Source of the DNA: Chloroflexota bacterium
GTDB taxonomy: Bacteria; Chloroflexota; Anaerolineae; JAAYZQ01
Direction of reading: 5' to 3'
Length of the DNA: 64,000 bases
NCBI GenBank assembly: GCA_018606645.1
Contig: JAGVRI010000012.1
Coordinates: 1 to 64,000, forward strand
The notes below the pieces were generated by a model, which saw nothing but the letters and a program-made list of their open reading frames with translations, made no database searches and was not told the DNA's origin. Made by a program: the position numbers and the translations under genes. Shown in pieces: positions 52,294-60,781 of this stretch. The number at the start of each line of letters is the position of its first letter. The stretch's first letter is position 1.

Positions 52294-53529
52294 GTGAACA
52301 AGTCCCCGTTGCTGACCGGTCGTCTCGTGCTGTTCATGGGGACGATGATCCTGGCCAATATCGCCGGCCACATGTACGGTCCGCTGTTGCCTCTATATGT
52401 GCAAGAACTGGGGGCGAATGTCGGACAGGTGGGTCTTTTTTTCACCCTGGGGGCGGTCGCGCCGCTCCTCTTTCAGATCTTGGGGGGGTGGCTGTCGGAT
52501 GCGATCGGCCGATTGCAGGCCATCGCCATCGGCAGCCTGGCCGGGGTGGCTGGGTATGCGGTCTTTATCCTGGCCCCTTCCTGGCTCTGGCTGCTCCTGG
52601 CCACGGTGCTTGGCGCGATGGCAACCTCGTTCGTCGCGCCCAGCTACGTCGCTTTTGTGGCCGAAGAGTCGGCTGAGGAAGCGCGGGGACGAGTGTATGG
52701 CCTGTCCCAGACTCTGTTCCAGGTGGTGGGCATCGTCGGACCGCCCATTGGCGGCTACCTGTCCCAGTATTTTGGCTTCAGGAAGATGTTCGTAGTTTCC
52801 GGAGCGCTCTACACCCTGGCGACGCTGATGCGGCTCGGGATGGCCCGTCGAGCAAGACACCGAGATGCAGCAGATCGCCGAAAGCCTACGGTGGCGGACC
52901 TGAAGGCCAGCCTGGCAGCCATGACCGGCATGATCCTGGCTGGTGGAGTCTTGACCTGGATCTTTTTGTCCGATGGCGTGCGGGACGCTACATTCAACAT
53001 GGTGGCTCAACTGTTACCGCTCTATATGCAGAATCTGATGGGCTTCTCAAATGTCCAGATCAGTTGGCTATCCTCGATTCAGGCCACGGTCACCATGGTG
53101 TTTCTGACGCCAGCCGGCTGGTTGTCCGATCGGAAGGGGGAGCGGGTGGGGATTGTGGTCGGCTTTTCCCTGATCGCCATGGCGATGGTCTCGTTTCTTC
53201 AGAGCCGTGTCTTCATTGGCTTTGTGGCGGCGTGGGCTCTCTTCGGCGCGGGCATTGCCCTCATTGACCCGGCGTACAACTCGCTGATTTCCAAGGTGGT
53301 ACCTCGCCGACTCCGAGGCACTGCCTTTGGTGTGTTCACCACCAGCATTGGCCTGCTTTCCCTCCCGGCGCCATACCTGGGGGCGATGCTGTGGGAGCGA
53401 TTCACCCCCCAGGTTCCTTTCTACATCCCTCTGGCCACCACCGTGTTGCTCCTGCCGGTGATGTGGATCAAATTCAAGCTACCCCCGAACCGGGAAGCAT
53501 GGGAGGAGCAAGGCAACATGGGAGAATAG
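52294..53529 (+). CDS. MFS transporter
   Basis: A 411-residue, 12-span protein with GGWLSDAIGRLQAI (the MFS loop-2 motif D-x-x-G-R) and an equivalent AGWLSDRKGERVG in the second half, typical of drug/sugar MFS members. The start is GTG 52294 with a GGGGGG stretch upstream. The translin gene starts 3 bp after its stop, with its ribosome site inside this gene, so they are coupled. Confidence 0.9.
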   Translation: MNKSPLLTGRLVLFMGTMILANIAGHMYGPLLPLYVQELGANVGQVGLFFTLGAVAPLLFQILGGWLSDAIGRLQAIAIGSLAGVAGYAVFILAPSWLWLLLATVLGAMATSFVAPSYVAFVAEESAEEARGRVYGLSQTLFQVVGIVGPPIGGYLSQYFGFRKMFVVSGALYTLATLMRLGMARRARHRDAADRRKPTVADLKASLAAMTGMILAGGVLTWIFLSDGVRDATFNMVAQLLPLYMQNLMGFSNVQISWLSSIQATVTMVFLTPAGWLSDRKGERVGIVVGFSLIAMAMVSFLQSRVFIGFVAAWALFGAGIALIDPAYNSLISKVVPRRLRGTAFGVFTTSIGLLSLPAPYLGAMLWERFTPQVPFYIPLATTVLLLPVMWIKFKLPPNREAWEEQGNMGE

Positions 53530-53532
53530 GAA

Positions 53533-54180
53533 ATGGATAGACTGGAGGAGATCCTCAACGAGATTCGGAACGAACTGGAGGCCAAGAACACCGCCCGCGA
53601 TCTGGCTCTCCAGCGTTCTCGAAGCCTGATCCGCGACTGCGCCAACGCCATCCGGGCCGCTCACCGTGGCCAGTTGACCGACGCCGAAGATCTGCTGAGG
53701 ATGGCGGGACAAGCCGCCCAGCAACTGAAAGCGGATCTGTCGCCCTATCCGGACCTCTATTATGCCGGATACACGCAGGATGCATTCAAAGAGTATGTGG
53801 AGGCGGTGATGGTCTACGCCTTTATCCGGGACGGTCATGTACCCTCACCGGCGGAGCTGGGGGTCGAGGCGGCAGCCTATGTCAACGGCCTGGCCGAAGC
53901 GGCCAGTGAGTTGCGCCGCCACGCCTTGGATCTGATGCGCCACAATCGGTTGGAGCGCGCTGAACAGATCCTGGATGCGATGGACGACGTCTATAGCCAG
54001 TTGATGACAATGGACTTTCCCGACGCCATCACCGGTGGCCTGCGGCGCAATACCGATATGCTGCGCGGCGTCGTGGAGCGCACGCGAGGCGACCTGACCA
54101 CGGCCATCCGTCAGGAGATGATGCGACAGGCGCTCCAGGAGTTTGAGGAACGGATCGGAATCGCCGAGAGGGAGCCGTGA
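53533..54180 (+). CDS. Translin/TRAX-family nucleic-acid-binding protein
   Basis: A 215-residue all-helical protein of the translin superfamily. The N-terminal helix is followed by a region ending in FKEYVEAVMVYAF. The K-E-Y-V-E-A segment (E87, E90) matches the E-x-x-E pair of TRAX, the catalytic subunit of C3PO RNase. The C-terminal part, YVNGLAEAASELRRHALDLM and FPDAITGGLRRNTDMLRGVV, is characteristic of archaeal-type translin. Translins bind ssDNA/RNA as octamers. The stop overlaps the next gene by 4 nt (GTGA), coupling it to a Cas4-like nuclease. Confidence 0.85.
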   Translation: MDRLEEILNEIRNELEAKNTARDLALQRSRSLIRDCANAIRAAHRGQLTDAEDLLRMAGQAAQQLKADLSPYPDLYYAGYTQDAFKEYVEAVMVYAFIRDGHVPSPAELGVEAAAYVNGLAEAASELRRHALDLMRHNRLERAEQILDAMDDVYSQLMTMDFPDAITGGLRRNTDMLRGVVERTRGDLTTAIRQEMMRQALQEFEERIGIAEREP

Positions 54181-54431
54181 ACCGCGAGGATGATATTCTC
54201 CGCGCCAGCGAGATTGCCGAGTATCTCTTCTGTGCCCGCGCCTGGTGGTTGGGACGGGTGAAGGGACTACCCTCGCAAAATGTCCGGGAAATGAAGCACG
54301 GCGTATCCTGGCATCAACGCCACGGTCGCGCGGTCGAAAGGTTCTACCTCCTGCAACGACTGGCGGTGGCGCTGCTCATTCTGGCAATCGCCATCCTGGC
54401 GGTCTGGATGTGGCGGACCCTGGGGGGCTAG
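54177..54431 (+). CDS. Membrane Cas4-like nuclease, N-terminal half
   Basis: An 84-residue protein starting at GTG 54177 inside the translin stop. ILRASEIAEYLFCARAWWL (Cys19) and the following WHQRHGRAVE helix match the beginning of Cas4/Dna2-type PD-(D/E)XK nucleases (first iron-sulfur Cys and motif-I His). A membrane span (about 60-80) then ends at a stop directly behind a G6 run (54422-54427). It is too short to be a nuclease alone. It must pair with, or be fused to, the next ORF. A sequencing error in the G-run is the main alternative to a true split. Confidence 0.8.
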   Translation: MNREDDILRASEIAEYLFCARAWWLGRVKGLPSQNVREMKHGVSWHQRHGRAVERFYLLQRLAVALLILAIAILAVWMWRTLGG

Positions 54432-54435
54432 AGCC

Positions 54436-54957
54436 ATGGATTGGTTGTTGATCGTGGCTTTGATCGTGGGTGGAGTAGGGCTGGTACTGTGGCTCCGGGC
54501 GAGCAAGATCCGCCGCGAAACGGCCCTGCCCCGTGGCCGGGTGGTCTATGCCGACACCGGGAGCTGGAATCGCTGTACTCGCCCTCTCTTTTCCGACCGC
54601 TATCGGCTGACCGGCAAGCCGGATTATCTGGTGTGCACACCGGAAGGCTTGATCCCCGTGGAGGTCAAGTCCGGTCAGGCCCCCGTTCGGCCTCACCAGG
54701 CTCACGTGCTGCAACTGGCGGCGTACTGTCTGTTGGTGGAGGATCAAGAAACGCGACGGCCCCCCTATGGCATGATCAAATATGACGACCGCGCCTTTGA
54801 GGTGGACTATACGCCTGCCTTGCGGACCGAGCTGTTGACCACCCTGGGCGCGATGCGCCGTCACCTCTACGCCGATGATGTGAACCGCAGTCACCACGAG
54901 CCGGCGCGCTGTCAGGGGTGCGGCTATCGGGAGCGATGTGACAGACGACTGGTCTGA
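54436..54957 (+). CDS. Membrane Cas4-like nuclease, C-terminal half
   Basis: A 173-residue protein. It begins with a span (residues 3-20), then carries the PD-(D/E)XK core: GKPDYLV (D63), PVEVKSG (E76, K78), QLAAY (Q93, Y97, the QxxxY motif) and the C-terminal cluster C159-x2-C162-x5-C168 that with Cys19 of the first half would hold a [4Fe-4S] cluster. The frame is +1 relative to the first half and is open upstream of its ATG to the G-run, so losing one G gives a continuous protein of about 259 residues. rluB starts 10 bp later. Confidence 0.85.
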   Translation: MDWLLIVALIVGGVGLVLWLRASKIRRETALPRGRVVYADTGSWNRCTRPLFSDRYRLTGKPDYLVCTPEGLIPVEVKSGQAPVRPHQAHVLQLAAYCLLVEDQETRRPPYGMIKYDDRAFEVDYTPALRTELLTTLGAMRRHLYADDVNRSHHEPARCQGCGYRERCDRRLV

Positions 54958-54967
54958 AGGGTTGACA

Positions 54968-55789
54968 ATGGGCTCGGAACCTTTAGAACGTCTGCAAAAA
55001 GTGCTGGCCGGCGCTGGCATCGCTTCGCGGCGCAAAGCCGAAGAGTTGATCCAGCAGGGCCGGGTGACGGTCAACGGTCAGGTGATCACCCAACTCGGCA
55101 CCAAAGTGGATCCGATCCACGACGATATCCGCGTGGACGGCCAGCGTCTGCGGACTGCCGCGGGCCACACCTATATTCTCCTGAACAAGCCTCGCGGATA
55201 CCTCTCCTCCATGGAGGACCCCCAGGGCCGAAAGTCCTTGGGAGACCTGGTCCAGCTTCCGGTGCGATTGTATCCGGTGGGTCGGCTGGACGTGACCAGC
55301 GAAGGCCTGATCCTGCTCACCGATGATGGCGAATTGGCGCACCTTCTCACCCATCCTCGCTATCAACACACCAAAGAGTACCGGGTGCTGGTCCAGGGAC
55401 ACCCTTCGGACAAGGCGTTGGAAGCCTGGCGGCATGGGGTAGTACTGGAAGGCAAACCCACGGCTCCCGCCCAGGTGGAGGTGCTGCGCAGCCATAAAGA
55501 CACAACGCTGCTGCGGATTGTGCTCCGTGAGGGCCGCAAGCGCCAGATCCGACGGGTGGCCGCCTTGTTGGGCCATCCGGTTCTGGAACTCAAGCGGGTG
55601 CGCATGGGACCCCTACAGTTAGGGAACCTCGAACCGGGAAAATGGCGGCATCTCACGCCTCAGGAAGTCCAAAGCCTGGAATCGCTCAAGCAATCGGCTC
55701 AACAAGCCAGGAAGCCAAGACGGGGCCGGAGAGTACGTGCAAAGGGTGAGAGCATCACCACCAAAACGCAGAGGCGCAAAGCACCATGA
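54968..55789 (+). CDS. rluB: Pseudouridine synthase (RsuA/RluB family)
   Basis: About 273 residues. An S4 RNA-binding domain (ERLQKVLAGAGIASRRKAEE) is followed by the catalytic domain with GRLDVTSEGLILLTDDG (catalytic Asp) and REGRKRQIRRVAALLGHPV. It modifies a uridine in 16S or 23S rRNA. A basic tail of about 35 residues ends ITTKTQRRKAP; its DNA (ACCACCAAAACGCAGAGGCGCAAAG) looks like a common intergenic repeat that the gene has run into. ATG 54968 is preferred over the longer start, which overlaps the nuclease. Confidence 0.93.
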   Translation: MGSEPLERLQKVLAGAGIASRRKAEELIQQGRVTVNGQVITQLGTKVDPIHDDIRVDGQRLRTAAGHTYILLNKPRGYLSSMEDPQGRKSLGDLVQLPVRLYPVGRLDVTSEGLILLTDDGELAHLLTHPRYQHTKEYRVLVQGHPSDKALEAWRHGVVLEGKPTAPAQVEVLRSHKDTTLLRIVLREGRKRQIRRVAALLGHPVLELKRVRMGPLQLGNLEPGKWRHLTPQEVQSLESLKQSAQQARKPRRGRRVRAKGESITTKTQRRKAP

Positions 55790-55850
55790 AAAGCAATTTG
55801 TGTTCCTGGCGCCTTGCTGGCAAATATCCGGACATACTCAGACATAGGCA

Positions 55851-56624
55851 ATGAACGGTCCAATCGGTGCATCAAGAAAGGAGTCAAAGACTATCTTGAG
55901 ACGACCGTCCACCATCGCCATTGACGGCCCGGCTGCTTCGGGCAAAAGCACCATCGGCGGGTTGCTGGCCGAGCGGCTGGGGTATCTGTACCTGGACACC
56001 GGGGTCATGTATCGGGCCGTCACCTGGGCGGCGTTGGTTCGCGGCATCCCCATTGATGATGAAGCGGCGGTGACCGCGCTAGCCAGACAGGTGAAGATCG
56101 AAATCCTTCGACCCACGGTCCAGGATGGCCGTTCATACACGGTCCTGGTGGATGGTCAGGATGTGACCTGGGAGATCCGCCAACCGGAGGTGAACCATGC
56201 CGTATCGCCCGTCTCGGCGTACCCCGGCGTGCGGGCCGCGCTATCGGCGCAACAGCGGCGCATGGGCCGGAAGGGGCGTATCGTGATGGTTGGCCGGGAT
56301 ATCGGCACGGTGGTCTTGCCCAGGGCCGATCTCAAGATCTATTTGGATGCCACGCTCGAGGAGCGGGCAGCGCGGCGGTACCGGGAAGTGGTGGCGCGCG
56401 GTGAGCAGGCAGACTATGAACAGGTCCTGGCTTCAGTGCGACGCCGGGATGAGATCGATAGCAACCGCTCCGTGGCTCCTCTCCGGCCAGCGGACGATGC
56501 AGTGGTGATCGATACCACCACGCTCACCATCGAACAGGTCCTGGACCGGGTCCTCGCCCTGGTGGACGATTATGGCCGGGGCCGAAGGCAAAGCGTGGCG
56601 AATCGAGAGGAGAACTCTAGTTGA
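55851..56624 (+). CDS. cmk: Cytidylate kinase
   Basis: Up to 257 residues. The P-loop is DGPAASGKST, followed by YLDTGVMYRAVT, GRDIGTVVLP (CMP site) and RRYREVVARGE, and RRDEIDSNRSVAPL in the LID. It phosphorylates CMP and dCMP. A TTG at 55896 closer to a GGAG is an alternative start and would remove a non-conserved N-terminus of 15 residues. The 3' end overlaps the DUF512 gene by 4 nt (TTGA). Confidence 0.95.
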   Translation: MNGPIGASRKESKTILRRPSTIAIDGPAASGKSTIGGLLAERLGYLYLDTGVMYRAVTWAALVRGIPIDDEAAVTALARQVKIEILRPTVQDGRSYTVLVDGQDVTWEIRQPEVNHAVSPVSAYPGVRAALSAQQRRMGRKGRIVMVGRDIGTVVLPRADLKIYLDATLEERAARRYREVVARGEQADYEQVLASVRRRDEIDSNRSVAPLRPADDAVVIDTTTLTIEQVLDRVLALVDDYGRGRRQSVANREENSS

Positions 56625-57973
56625 AACGGCCAGGTGGGCTGATTGTAGAGGTAACGCCTGGGAGCCTGGGGGATCGGATCGGGCTCCAGCCGGGCGATCG
56701 ATTGATATCGATCAACGACCATCCGCTCCGTGATGTCATTGACGTGCATTTCTACGGCGCGGAGGAACTGCTGCGGTTGCGGGTGGAGCGGAACCGTCAG
56801 GAGCTACGGATCCAGGCCGTGCGGAAGTATGGCGAAGAACTGGGCCTCTCTTTTGCTCATCCCACCTTCGATGTCGAGATCCGAACCTGTGCCAACCACT
56901 GCGATTTTTGCTTTGTCACGCAGAACGCGCCAGGGATGCGTCGCAGCCTGTATGTGAAGGATGATGACTATCGCTACTCTTTCCTCTTGGGTCACTTTGT
57001 CACCCTGACGAACCTGAATGACGACGATTGGGCGCGCCTGGAAGAGCAGCGGCTGAGTCCGCTCTATGTATCAGTCCATGCCACCGAACCGGAGTTGAGG
57101 CGGCGGATCCTGGGACGCCAGGATGCCCCGGACATCCTCGAACAGTTCCACCGCCTGGCCGAGTTGCAGATCGAGGTGCACGCTCAGGTGGTGTTGATAC
57201 CCGGCCTGAACGATGGGCCGCATCTAGAGCGGACCCTCGCTGACCTGACCGCGTTATACCGCCGGCCAGTCGCATCGGTCGGGATCGTGCCGATCGGCCT
57301 GACCCGATATTCCTCCAGCCGGTGCCGGCCCTACACCTCAGATGAGTCTCGGGCGGTGTTGGACCAGTTCGAGCCATGGCGGGTCCGCCAGAGAAGAAAG
57401 AGGGGCGTTGCCTTTTTCTACCCGTCCGATGAGTGGTACCTGGTTGCCGGGCGGCCAGTGCCACCCACCGAGGAGTATGATGGCTTTCCACAACTGGAGA
57501 ATGGGGTGGGGATGGTGCGTCAGCTCCTTGATGAATGGGAACAGCTCAAAGCCGATCTGCCTTCCCTGCATGTCAAACACGCCACGGTCGTGTGCGGAAC
57601 CCTGATCGCGCCCATCATGGCCCGGCTCGTGCAAGAGCTCAATTCCTATGCCCAGGCAGAACTCCACCTGGTGCCTGTGGTCAATCACTTCTTCGGGCCG
57701 ACGGTCACCGTCTCTGGATTGTTGACCGGTCAGGATGTCGTGGCGGCGCTGCGGGACAGGTTTCCTGGCGCCGGGTCAGGTGGGCAGAGGGCCACGGGCG
57801 AACTGGTGCTGTTGCCCAGGTCGATGTTCACCCAGCCCACCGGATATGGAACCTACTCGACTCCGCCTGGCCTGACGTTGGACGACCGACCGACTGAAGA
57901 GCTGTCAACCCAGATGGGCGTTCCAGTTGAGATGGCAGCAACTCTGAGGGAGATGATCATGCTCTTGAGTTAG
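56621..57973 (+). CDS. DUF512 protein: PDZ + radical-SAM-like
   Basis: A 450-residue protein. The N-terminal PDZ domain (about 1-75, GGLIVEVTPGSLGDRIGLQPGD) is followed by a cysteine motif C-A-N-H-C-D-F-C at about residue 90, matching radical-SAM C-x3-C-x2-C, then the DUF512 core (LSPLYVSVHATEPELRR, SVGIVPIGLTRYS). The C-terminal DUF512 domain contains PVVNHFFGPTVTVSGLLTG. It starts with TTG 56621 inside the cmk stop. The family is commonly next to der/engA, which is absent here. The role is not established; an iron-sulfur or rRNA link is possible. Confidence 0.88.
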   Translation: MKRPGGLIVEVTPGSLGDRIGLQPGDRLISINDHPLRDVIDVHFYGAEELLRLRVERNRQELRIQAVRKYGEELGLSFAHPTFDVEIRTCANHCDFCFVTQNAPGMRRSLYVKDDDYRYSFLLGHFVTLTNLNDDDWARLEEQRLSPLYVSVHATEPELRRRILGRQDAPDILEQFHRLAELQIEVHAQVVLIPGLNDGPHLERTLADLTALYRRPVASVGIVPIGLTRYSSSRCRPYTSDESRAVLDQFEPWRVRQRRKRGVAFFYPSDEWYLVAGRPVPPTEEYDGFPQLENGVGMVRQLLDEWEQLKADLPSLHVKHATVVCGTLIAPIMARLVQELNSYAQAELHLVPVVNHFFGPTVTVSGLLTGQDVVAALRDRFPGAGSGGQRATGELVLLPRSMFTQPTGYGTYSTPPGLTLDDRPTEELSTQMGVPVEMAATLREMIMLLS

Positions 57974-57994
57974 CGGCAAGGGAGGAGGTATCTG

Positions 57995-59707
57995 ATGGAC
58001 GGGGAAACGAGGGTCAAACCTTGGCTCCGCTTCTATGACGAGGGAGTGCCGGCCAGTCTCGACTACCCACCCATTCCTCTTGACCGGTTTCTGACTGACG
58101 CAGCAGCCAGGTATCCCGAACAGCCGGCCATCTTCTTTGGCGCCCGGGTAGGACGGATCATCCTGGACCGGGCCATCCTCTACCGACAACTCGACGAGGC
58201 CGTGAACCGGGTTGCCGCCGGCTTGCAGAGCCTTGGCGTGCAGAAAGGAGATCGGGTGGCCATCGTCCTGCCTAACTGTCCTCAGTACGTCATGGCGTTC
58301 TACGGCATCCTGCGGGCGGGAGGGATTGCCGTGCCGTGCAACTTTTTGTACACCGCCCAGGAACTGGAGTACCAACTGAACGACTCGGGTGCCGAGATCG
58401 TGATCGTTCTCAGCCGCTTCTATTCAAAGATCGACTCGATCCGAACCCGGACCCGGTTGCGGCATATTATCGTGACGAATATCAAAGAGTACTTTCCTGG
58501 CTCCTTGCGCCTGCTCTTCACGGTGGCAAAGGAGAGAAAAGAGGGGTATCGCGTGGTCCTTCGTTCGACCGATGATCGCTGGTTTCAGGCGCTTCTGGCT
58601 GGATCGCCGCCGAGACCGGACCAAGTCGAGGTCGGGCCGGAGGACACCGCCTGTCTCCTTTACACTGGCGGGACGACGGGGATCCCCAAGGGTGCGCAAC
58701 TGCTCCATCGCAATCTGGTCGCCAACGCTGTCGCCGGCCTGGTCTGGTCCCACGCTCGTCCGGCCAGGGAGATCACCCTTGGAGCATTGCCCCTGTTCCA
58801 TTCCTACGGCATGACTTCGGTGATGAACATGGCGATCGCCGGGGCTCTGGCCATGATCTTGATCCCGGACCCACGCGATGTCCTGCACATTATGGGCAGC
58901 ATCAGCAAGCATCGAGCCACCTTCTATCCCGGGGTGCCGACCATGTACGTGGCCATTAACAATCATCCTCGGGTCCGGGATTTTGACTTGAGCTCCATCG
59001 TCTGTTGCCTGAGCGGGGCGGCGCCCCTGCCCGGCGAGGTCCAGGAAAAGTTCCAAGCCCTCACGAACTGCAAGCTGGTGGAGGCGTATGGGTTGACCGA
59101 AACCAGCCCGGCGACCCACGTCAATCCGGTATACGGCCAGAACAAGATCGGCTCGATCGGCCTTCCGTGGCCGGACACCGACGCGCGGATTGTGGATATC
59201 GAGACGGGTGAGCGGGAGATGCCAGTGGGCGAGATCGGCGAACTGGTCATCCAGGGCCCGCAGGTCATGAAAGGCTATTGGCAGCGCCCGGCCGAGACAG
59301 CCCAGGTCCTGCGCGAGCATCCCGCTCTGGGGCCGGGGCTATGGCTGCACACCGGCGACGTGGCCCGTATGGATGAGGAAGGATACTTTCAGATCGTAGA
59401 CCGCAAGAAGGACATGATCATCTGCGGCGGATTTAACGTGTACCCCCGCGAAGTCGAGGAAGTCCTGTTCAAACACCCCGCCGTCCAGGAAGCGGCAGTG
59501 GTCGGCATCCCGGACGAATACCGGGGGGAGACGGTCAAAGCCTTCATCAGTTTGAAAGAGGGCATGACCTGCACCGAGCAAGAGATCATTGCCTTTTGCC
59601 GTGAATACCTGGCCCCCTACAAGGTGCCTGTCTCAGTGGAATTCTGGCCAGAATTGCCCAAGTCAGCAGTGGGCAAGGTCCTGCGACGTGAATTGGCGGT
59701 CCGATAG
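57995..59707 (+). CDS. Long-chain acyl-CoA ligase (AMP-forming)
   Basis: A 570-residue adenylating enzyme. The P-loop is LLYTGGTTGIPKGAQ, A5 YGLTETSPATH, A7 LHTGDVARMDEEGYF, A8 DRKKDMIICGGFNVYPREVE and the A10 Lys is in SAVGKVLRREL. It activates fatty or related carboxylic acids to CoA esters. GGAGGAGG before ATG 57995 gives a clear start. It lies in the rightward series between DUF512 and the homocysteine methyltransferase. Confidence 0.93.
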   Translation: MDGETRVKPWLRFYDEGVPASLDYPPIPLDRFLTDAAARYPEQPAIFFGARVGRIILDRAILYRQLDEAVNRVAAGLQSLGVQKGDRVAIVLPNCPQYVMAFYGILRAGGIAVPCNFLYTAQELEYQLNDSGAEIVIVLSRFYSKIDSIRTRTRLRHIIVTNIKEYFPGSLRLLFTVAKERKEGYRVVLRSTDDRWFQALLAGSPPRPDQVEVGPEDTACLLYTGGTTGIPKGAQLLHRNLVANAVAGLVWSHARPAREITLGALPLFHSYGMTSVMNMAIAGALAMILIPDPRDVLHIMGSISKHRATFYPGVPTMYVAINNHPRVRDFDLSSIVCCLSGAAPLPGEVQEKFQALTNCKLVEAYGLTETSPATHVNPVYGQNKIGSIGLPWPDTDARIVDIETGEREMPVGEIGELVIQGPQVMKGYWQRPAETAQVLREHPALGPGLWLHTGDVARMDEEGYFQIVDRKKDMIICGGFNVYPREVEEVLFKHPAVQEAAVVGIPDEYRGETVKAFISLKEGMTCTEQEIIAFCREYLAPYKVPVSVEFWPELPKSAVGKVLRRELAVR

Positions 59708-59830
59708 CAACCGCCCGTGGCACCTCAGCTTGTCGCCCAGGTGCCGCACATGGATTCAGGGACCCACATTACCGACAGGGATACCTGCACGGGGTATCAT
59801 ATCCAAGACCGGAAAGGAAAGTGGGACAAG

Positions 59831-60757
59831 ATGGGCAGGATTGAGAGGTTTTGGGCTCGACTGAGGAATGGAGAGGTCCTGGTGGCCGACGGCGCGGCCG
59901 GGACCTACCTCCAAAGCCAGGGCCTGGGGGCAGGCCGGGCGCCCGAGGTGTGGCTCTTTGAGCAGCCGGATCGGATTGGGGCGATGCACCGCGCCTATAT
60001 CCAGGCCGGGGCCGATCTCATCCTGACCTGCACTTTTGGCGGCACTCGCTATCGGCTCAAGAGGGAGGGCCTGTCTGACCAAGTGAGCGAGGTCAACCGC
60101 CGAGCTGCTGAGCTGGCGCGCCAGGCGGCCGGCGACGAGGTCCTGGTCGTGGGCGATATGGGACCGACCGGCCAATTGCTCAAGCCGCTGGGTGCGACAA
60201 CCCGGGAGGAGGTCGCCGAGGCCTATGCGGAGCAGGCCGTCGGCCTAATCGAGGGCGGGGTAGACCTGCTGCTTCTGGAAACGATGAGCGACCTAGAGGA
60301 GGCCAAGGCAGCGATCGAGGGGGTGCGCCGCGTAACCGATTTGGCGCTCATCTGCACTTTCAGTTTTGATACCCACGGACGGACGATGATGGGCATCCGT
60401 CCCGCCCAGGCAGCGCGCGAGATGGCCCCGTGGGTGGAAGGCATCGGCGCCAACTGCGGCCGAGACCCTGCCGAATTCCCGGGTTTCATTCAGGACATGC
60501 GTCAGGTGGCGCCCGAGGCGGTGCTGTGGGCCAAACCGAACGCAGGTCTGCCCCAACTGGTGGGGGCACAGGCAGTCTACACGGCCACCCCTACCGATAT
60601 GGCGGAGATTGCCCTCCGGCTTGTGGCGGCGGGCGCTCAGGTGATCGGCGGCTGTTGTGGCACGACGCCGGCGCACATTGCGGCCATGGCCGCCGCATTG
60701 AGAGGAAAACAAAGGGTCGAGTCTCTGGTTCCGGAGACGGTCGACCATACCGAGTAG
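59831..60757 (+). CDS. Homocysteine S-methyltransferase-family protein (MetH N-terminal-like)
   Basis: About 308 residues, a TIM barrel with zinc ligands in GANCGRDP and IGGCCGTTPAHI (three Cys). It starts LRNGEVLVADGAAGTYLQ, as in the homocysteine domain of MetH and in BHMT-like enzymes. It transfers a methyl group to homocysteine or a related thiol; the donor cannot be told because no folate or B12 domain is attached. ATG 59831 follows GGAAAGG. It may be part of the same C1 economy as the corrinoid genes at 18-21 kb. Confidence 0.9.
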   Translation: MGRIERFWARLRNGEVLVADGAAGTYLQSQGLGAGRAPEVWLFEQPDRIGAMHRAYIQAGADLILTCTFGGTRYRLKREGLSDQVSEVNRRAAELARQAAGDEVLVVGDMGPTGQLLKPLGATTREEVAEAYAEQAVGLIEGGVDLLLLETMSDLEEAKAAIEGVRRVTDLALICTFSFDTHGRTMMGIRPAQAAREMAPWVEGIGANCGRDPAEFPGFIQDMRQVAPEAVLWAKPNAGLPQLVGAQAVYTATPTDMAEIALRLVAAGAQVIGGCCGTTPAHIAAMAAALRGKQRVESLVPETVDHTE

Positions 60758-60781
60758 AGCGGGGAAATCCACGGAGGACAG

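Noticed and set aside
51052..52371. A 439-aa minus-strand ORF across the ZIP transporter
   Set aside because: Most of it is antisense to the ZIP gene. Only the end (51345 downwards) is meaningful, as part of the beta-helix pseudogene.
53533..54957. CRISPR-Cas locus suggested by the Cas4-like protein
   Set aside because: No cas1, cas2, effector genes or regularly spaced repeats anywhere in the window; the nuclease is membrane-bound and sits with translin and rRNA-modification genes.
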